DNA of 23,194 nt from Syncephalis plumigaleata (taxonomy: Eukaryota > Zoopagomycota > Zoopagomycetes > Zoopagales > Piptocephalidaceae). A program made the translations under genes and the position numbers. The stretch is from the NCBI GenBank assembly GCA_025201365.1, contig JAIXMF010000216.1, positions 1 to 23,194 of the forward strand, given 5' to 3'. Below, piece by piece: positions 20,206-23,194 of this stretch (position 1 is the first letter of the stretch; each line of letters opens with the position of its first letter). Below the pieces are notes generated by a model. It saw only the letters and a list, made by a program, of their open reading frames with translations, was not told the origin of the DNA and searched no databases.

Positions 20206-20896
20206 TCAATTATTCAACTTTCACTCCTTCTGACTAGCAGCAATAGCAGCATTTCATCTCTGTTACCTCTCCGAATCTCTTGCTTACTTGGCCTGTTTCT
20301 AGCAGATACACGCCTGTACTAGTAGTACCTGTTGTTCAGTCAACGACACTGACTACTATTCACCCTTCCTATCTCACCTTACCTTACCTCGCTATTCTAC
20401 TACTATCTCTCTCTACCTCTACCTCTACCTCTAACCTTATTGGCGCCCTGTCTTCCCTTCTTTACTCCGGTTCCAGCGAAACAATCACGGCGTAACCTTC
20501 TGTCTGACTATTATTTATTATTATCATATATACGCTTCTACTATTGAAGATACTCTAAACCAGAAACACATTCCTATATTTATTCTATTCAATTATACTC
20601 TACTTATTGATTATCGTGGTACAGGTGAAGGTGACAATTCTTCTTACTTTCAGCACAAGGCGGATTCTCTTCTTTTACAACAACTACAACTACAACAACT
20701 ACAGCTATTATCATTATTGGCGGTTATTTGGCGAGCGGTGCTTGTGAGATTGACCTTCTACTTCTTCTATACTTATACAACTATTGCTATACACATATAC
20801 ACATATACTACTACTCGTTATATCAGCTATTCTATCGTTATTGGTGACTAAGCTGCTTACTTGCCCCGGTGGCAGTCTCCTTTTTCCTTACTCTGT

Positions 20897-20916
20897 TGTG
20901 TGTGTGTGTGTGTGTG
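20897..20916. repeat. (TG)n microsatellite
   Basis: About ten TG units followed by CGAGTGTG, some 160 bp upstream of the start codon of the final gene, in its probable leader or promoter. Confidence 0.7.
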
Positions 20917-21076
20917 CGAGTGTGCCTATCCGATAAAAGTGGAGCCGGTCGACTATTCTTCTTCTTCTTCAACTATTAGTTGCGATTAGAGTTATACAAC
21001 TACTTTAGCGTAATAATAATACGACTATTGTTACTACTACTACTACAACGCCAACTGGTTACTATTATCTATTTAT

Positions 21077-23139
21077 ATGAATAATCATATATGGATGGAG
21101 GTGGTTGCCTCGAATCATCCCTCGTCTGTATCACCACCGCAACTCAACGTGCACGGTGGCACTAGTCGTACTCATCGTGGTCGTATACAGTCTCCCTTGA
21201 AAATGACCACCAATTCATCATCGACTGCCGTCTTTACTACTTCTTCCCCTCCTCCTCCTCCTCATACTGCTAATTCATCCACCGTTCCAGCAACATCTAA
21301 TCAATCTACAACAATAGCACCATCGTCTATTACACCATCTTATCGAATGGCCATGAATAGACGACCGCATTCCAAATCATTCTCCAATGCTACAGATGTC
21401 ATACGTCGGTCGTATACACCACCACCACCTGCATCGTCGTCGTCGTCGTTAATGTCATCGGGTGCATTATCACACAGTAGATCGAGTACACCGCCAGTTA
21501 TGCATAGTGCCAATCATTCGATCATCTCCAATGGATTACATCCACTAGGGCGTTCCTCACACACGAATAGTAGTCCTTCTCCACATGGTACTCCTATGGT
21601 TGCATGTCATACATCTAGTTATCCACAGCAGTCAGCTATTATCAATGGACATGTCAACAATATTACTACAACTAATACTGGCAATACCAATGGTAATGTT
21701 ATACTTGTCTCTCGGCCAATGACTCCATCTTCATCGATAACCAGTACAACTAGTAATAGTGCAACTGTGCCAGTAACAACAACATCTACAGCTCATAATA
21801 CACACATGAACCATAATCATAAGACGATGTTTATGGGATCAAATGTTACACGTCAATCAAATCATAGCCGTAATTCAAGTAGTGGACATAGCAGTAATTG
21901 TAGTAGTAATTGTAGTAATAGTACAAATAATAACAATAACAGCAATACTAATGCAAGTCAATTATCGTGTACACCATCAAATTCACCTTTACGACGTCAT
22001 CTACCAACACCACCACCTCAAATGATTGTACCACATAGTACACATGCTTATCTACAGGAAATACAGGCACGACACAACAAACATCATACTAGTACATCGA
22101 TCATCTATGCCTAGTTCATGTACAGCACAATCACCACCAGGATTAGCAACAATGGCATCACCTTCTTCTTCTGTTGTTGTATTTCCTCCATCACGTCAGA
22201 TACAACCGACTAACACATCTTCATCGACATCTTCAATTCATCATCATTGTCATCATCCACTGTAGTAGTTGCTAATAACAATAGCAGTAATGGCAATATA
22301 CAAGGTTCAGTGTAGGATCATCAGCCTCATCACCTCTATTATTATAGTCTCATGTACCTACTAGTAATCATCATAGTAATATGGTGATGATGATCTCTCA
22401 ACCTCATAATCATTCTATACATGCAAATACTAGTTCTGATATGAACGTACATCACATACAGCGACTTGTCCACCAATCCAACTGTTAATGCTCATGTACC
22501 CGTGACATCTACTGCTGTACCAATTACGACTGATAAACAAGCAAGAGTCATCTAGTGAAGTGTTGCACCACCACCACAACAGCAACAACAACAACGACTA
22601 CAGCAAAGTACCTCAATGTCCTCACCCGTTGGTATTGATCCTGCCACAGCAACTACTCTAATTCTAGGAATGCATCGTCATATGAAGCCGGCTACCCTAT
22701 TATCACTATTACCCTATGCTTATCCAGCGGCATTAGCCAGTCTAGTTGATATCTTGGAAAAGGACGCGTCAATATCGACATTATCACCTAATGGTATACC
22801 ACAGGATGACTCGAGAGACATCGATATGAATACTCAGGAGTGTCAGAAGGATACAATAGTAACTCTGCATATATTCATGCATTGGCACAATCACCAATTT
22901 ACTCGATGGCTGCCGCATTATCTACCGCACTATTGGATAGTTCACTTCGATCGTTGAAGCAGGATGAGACTAGTGGACAAGATGCCGATAGTAACTGTGC
23001 CTCTAGCAATAAGCATAGTATTGACTCAACTATCCCATCTACGAATAAAGAGAAGGCAAGAAAAAGACGACTTTCCAAATGGACATGTGCTCCAGATAAG
23101 GAATTAAAGCTTACAGGCGATATGCTAGTATTATATCAG
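21077..23139 (+). pseudogene. Low-complexity Ser/Thr/Asn/Pro/Gln-rich protein gene, frame-disrupted, 3' partial
   Basis: From the ATG at 21077 one frame stays open to 22114 (345 codons), almost entirely Ser, Thr, Asn, Pro and His, with polyproline, polyserine and an eight-residue-scale Asn run. After about 22110 the protein-like composition continues, but hops between frames: MPSSCTAQSPPGLATMASP (from 22107), VVVANNNSSNGNIQ, a segment with an internal TAG at 22345, TNPTVNAHVPVTSTAV, then a polyglutamine stretch leading to SMSSPVGIDPATATTLIL and LLPYAYPAALASLVDIL, and finally, from about 22840, YIHALAQSPIYSMAAAL to ARKRRLSKWTCAPDKEL and a donor-like CAG|GTAATT at 23140. No typical introns explain the breaks. 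The RKRR..KW segment faintly recalls the N-terminus of SF1/branchpoint-binding proteins, which I do not trust as an assignment. Either indel errors in a real gene or true decay; I lean to a real gene with sequence errors. Confidence 0.45.
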
Positions 23140-23194
23140 GTAATTACTATATATACGTATTATATGCGTAAATATACACGATGATACTAATATG

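Larger units (their letters stand above)
19094..21076. other. Intergenic region between LAG1 and the final gene
   Basis: Nearly 2 kb with no recognised gene. The first part is the LAG1 3' flank. The middle contains a near-perfect inverted repeat (19839-19932) and two short unexplained open stretches (plus strand near 19340-19485; minus strand 19714-19827). From about 20100 to 21070 the plus strand is pyrimidine-rich with CACT, TACCTC, TG and ACT microsatellites, consistent with a promoter plus long 5' leader of the next gene. The six-base unit ACCTCT repeats near 20412-20432. Confidence 0.5.

Noticed and set aside
20402-20436. Telomere-like or regulatory (ACCTCT)n array
   Set aside because: Only about three units, internal to the region, and not a known telomere repeat; treated as a pyrimidine-rich microsatellite.

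Overview
The window reads as nuclear DNA from an intron-rich fungus, probably an early-diverging lineage. I do not try to name the species. The genes are split by short introns (about 58-120 nt) with GTAAGT-like donors, YAG acceptors and CTAAC/CTAAT branch-like sequences. One gene encodes a Pkr1-type V-ATPase assembly factor, a family I know only from fungi. The sequence is AT-rich, with microsatellites between genes. No rRNA, tRNA or CRISPR array was found.

Layout, left to right: (1) the 3' part of a PAT1 mRNA-decay factor gene (+, 3-2796, 11 exons in the window); (2) a two-exon PKR1-like gene (-, 3043-3952), convergent with PAT1; (3) an accessory gap holding a palindromic CRE-type site, a decayed C-terminal piece of a Fanzor/TnpB-like nuclease (-, 4363-4815) and short dispersed repeats; (4) a two-exon F-box-like gene (+, 5101-6726); (5) about 1 kb without a recognisable gene but with a second repeat copy; (6) the eIF3 subunit j gene (+, 7789-8925, six exons), whose first two introns use GC donors; (7) a 24-exon gene (-, 9063-14942) for a 1404-residue DDB1/CPSF160/SF3b130-superfamily protein; (8) a 2.3 kb divergent intergenic region with microsatellites and a repeat copy; (9) a four-exon LAG1 ceramide synthase gene (+, 17294-19093); (10) about 2 kb of intergenic DNA with a near-perfect inverted repeat; (11) a low-complexity coding region (+, 21077-23139, running off the window) broken by many frame changes.

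The genes do not form a pathway. They are mostly housekeeping genes (mRNA decay, translation initiation, CPSF-A-type scaffold, sphingolipid synthesis, V-ATPase assembly) with mobile-element debris in the gaps. The most interesting items are the Fanzor-like relic with its scattered repeat fragments, the paired GC-AG introns in eIF3j, the 30-bp inverted repeat at 19839-19932, and clustered frame breaks in PAT1 exon 3 and in the last gene, which are either sequencing errors or real decay. All exon coordinates were built by hand from splice signals and frame continuity. They have not been checked against transcripts.
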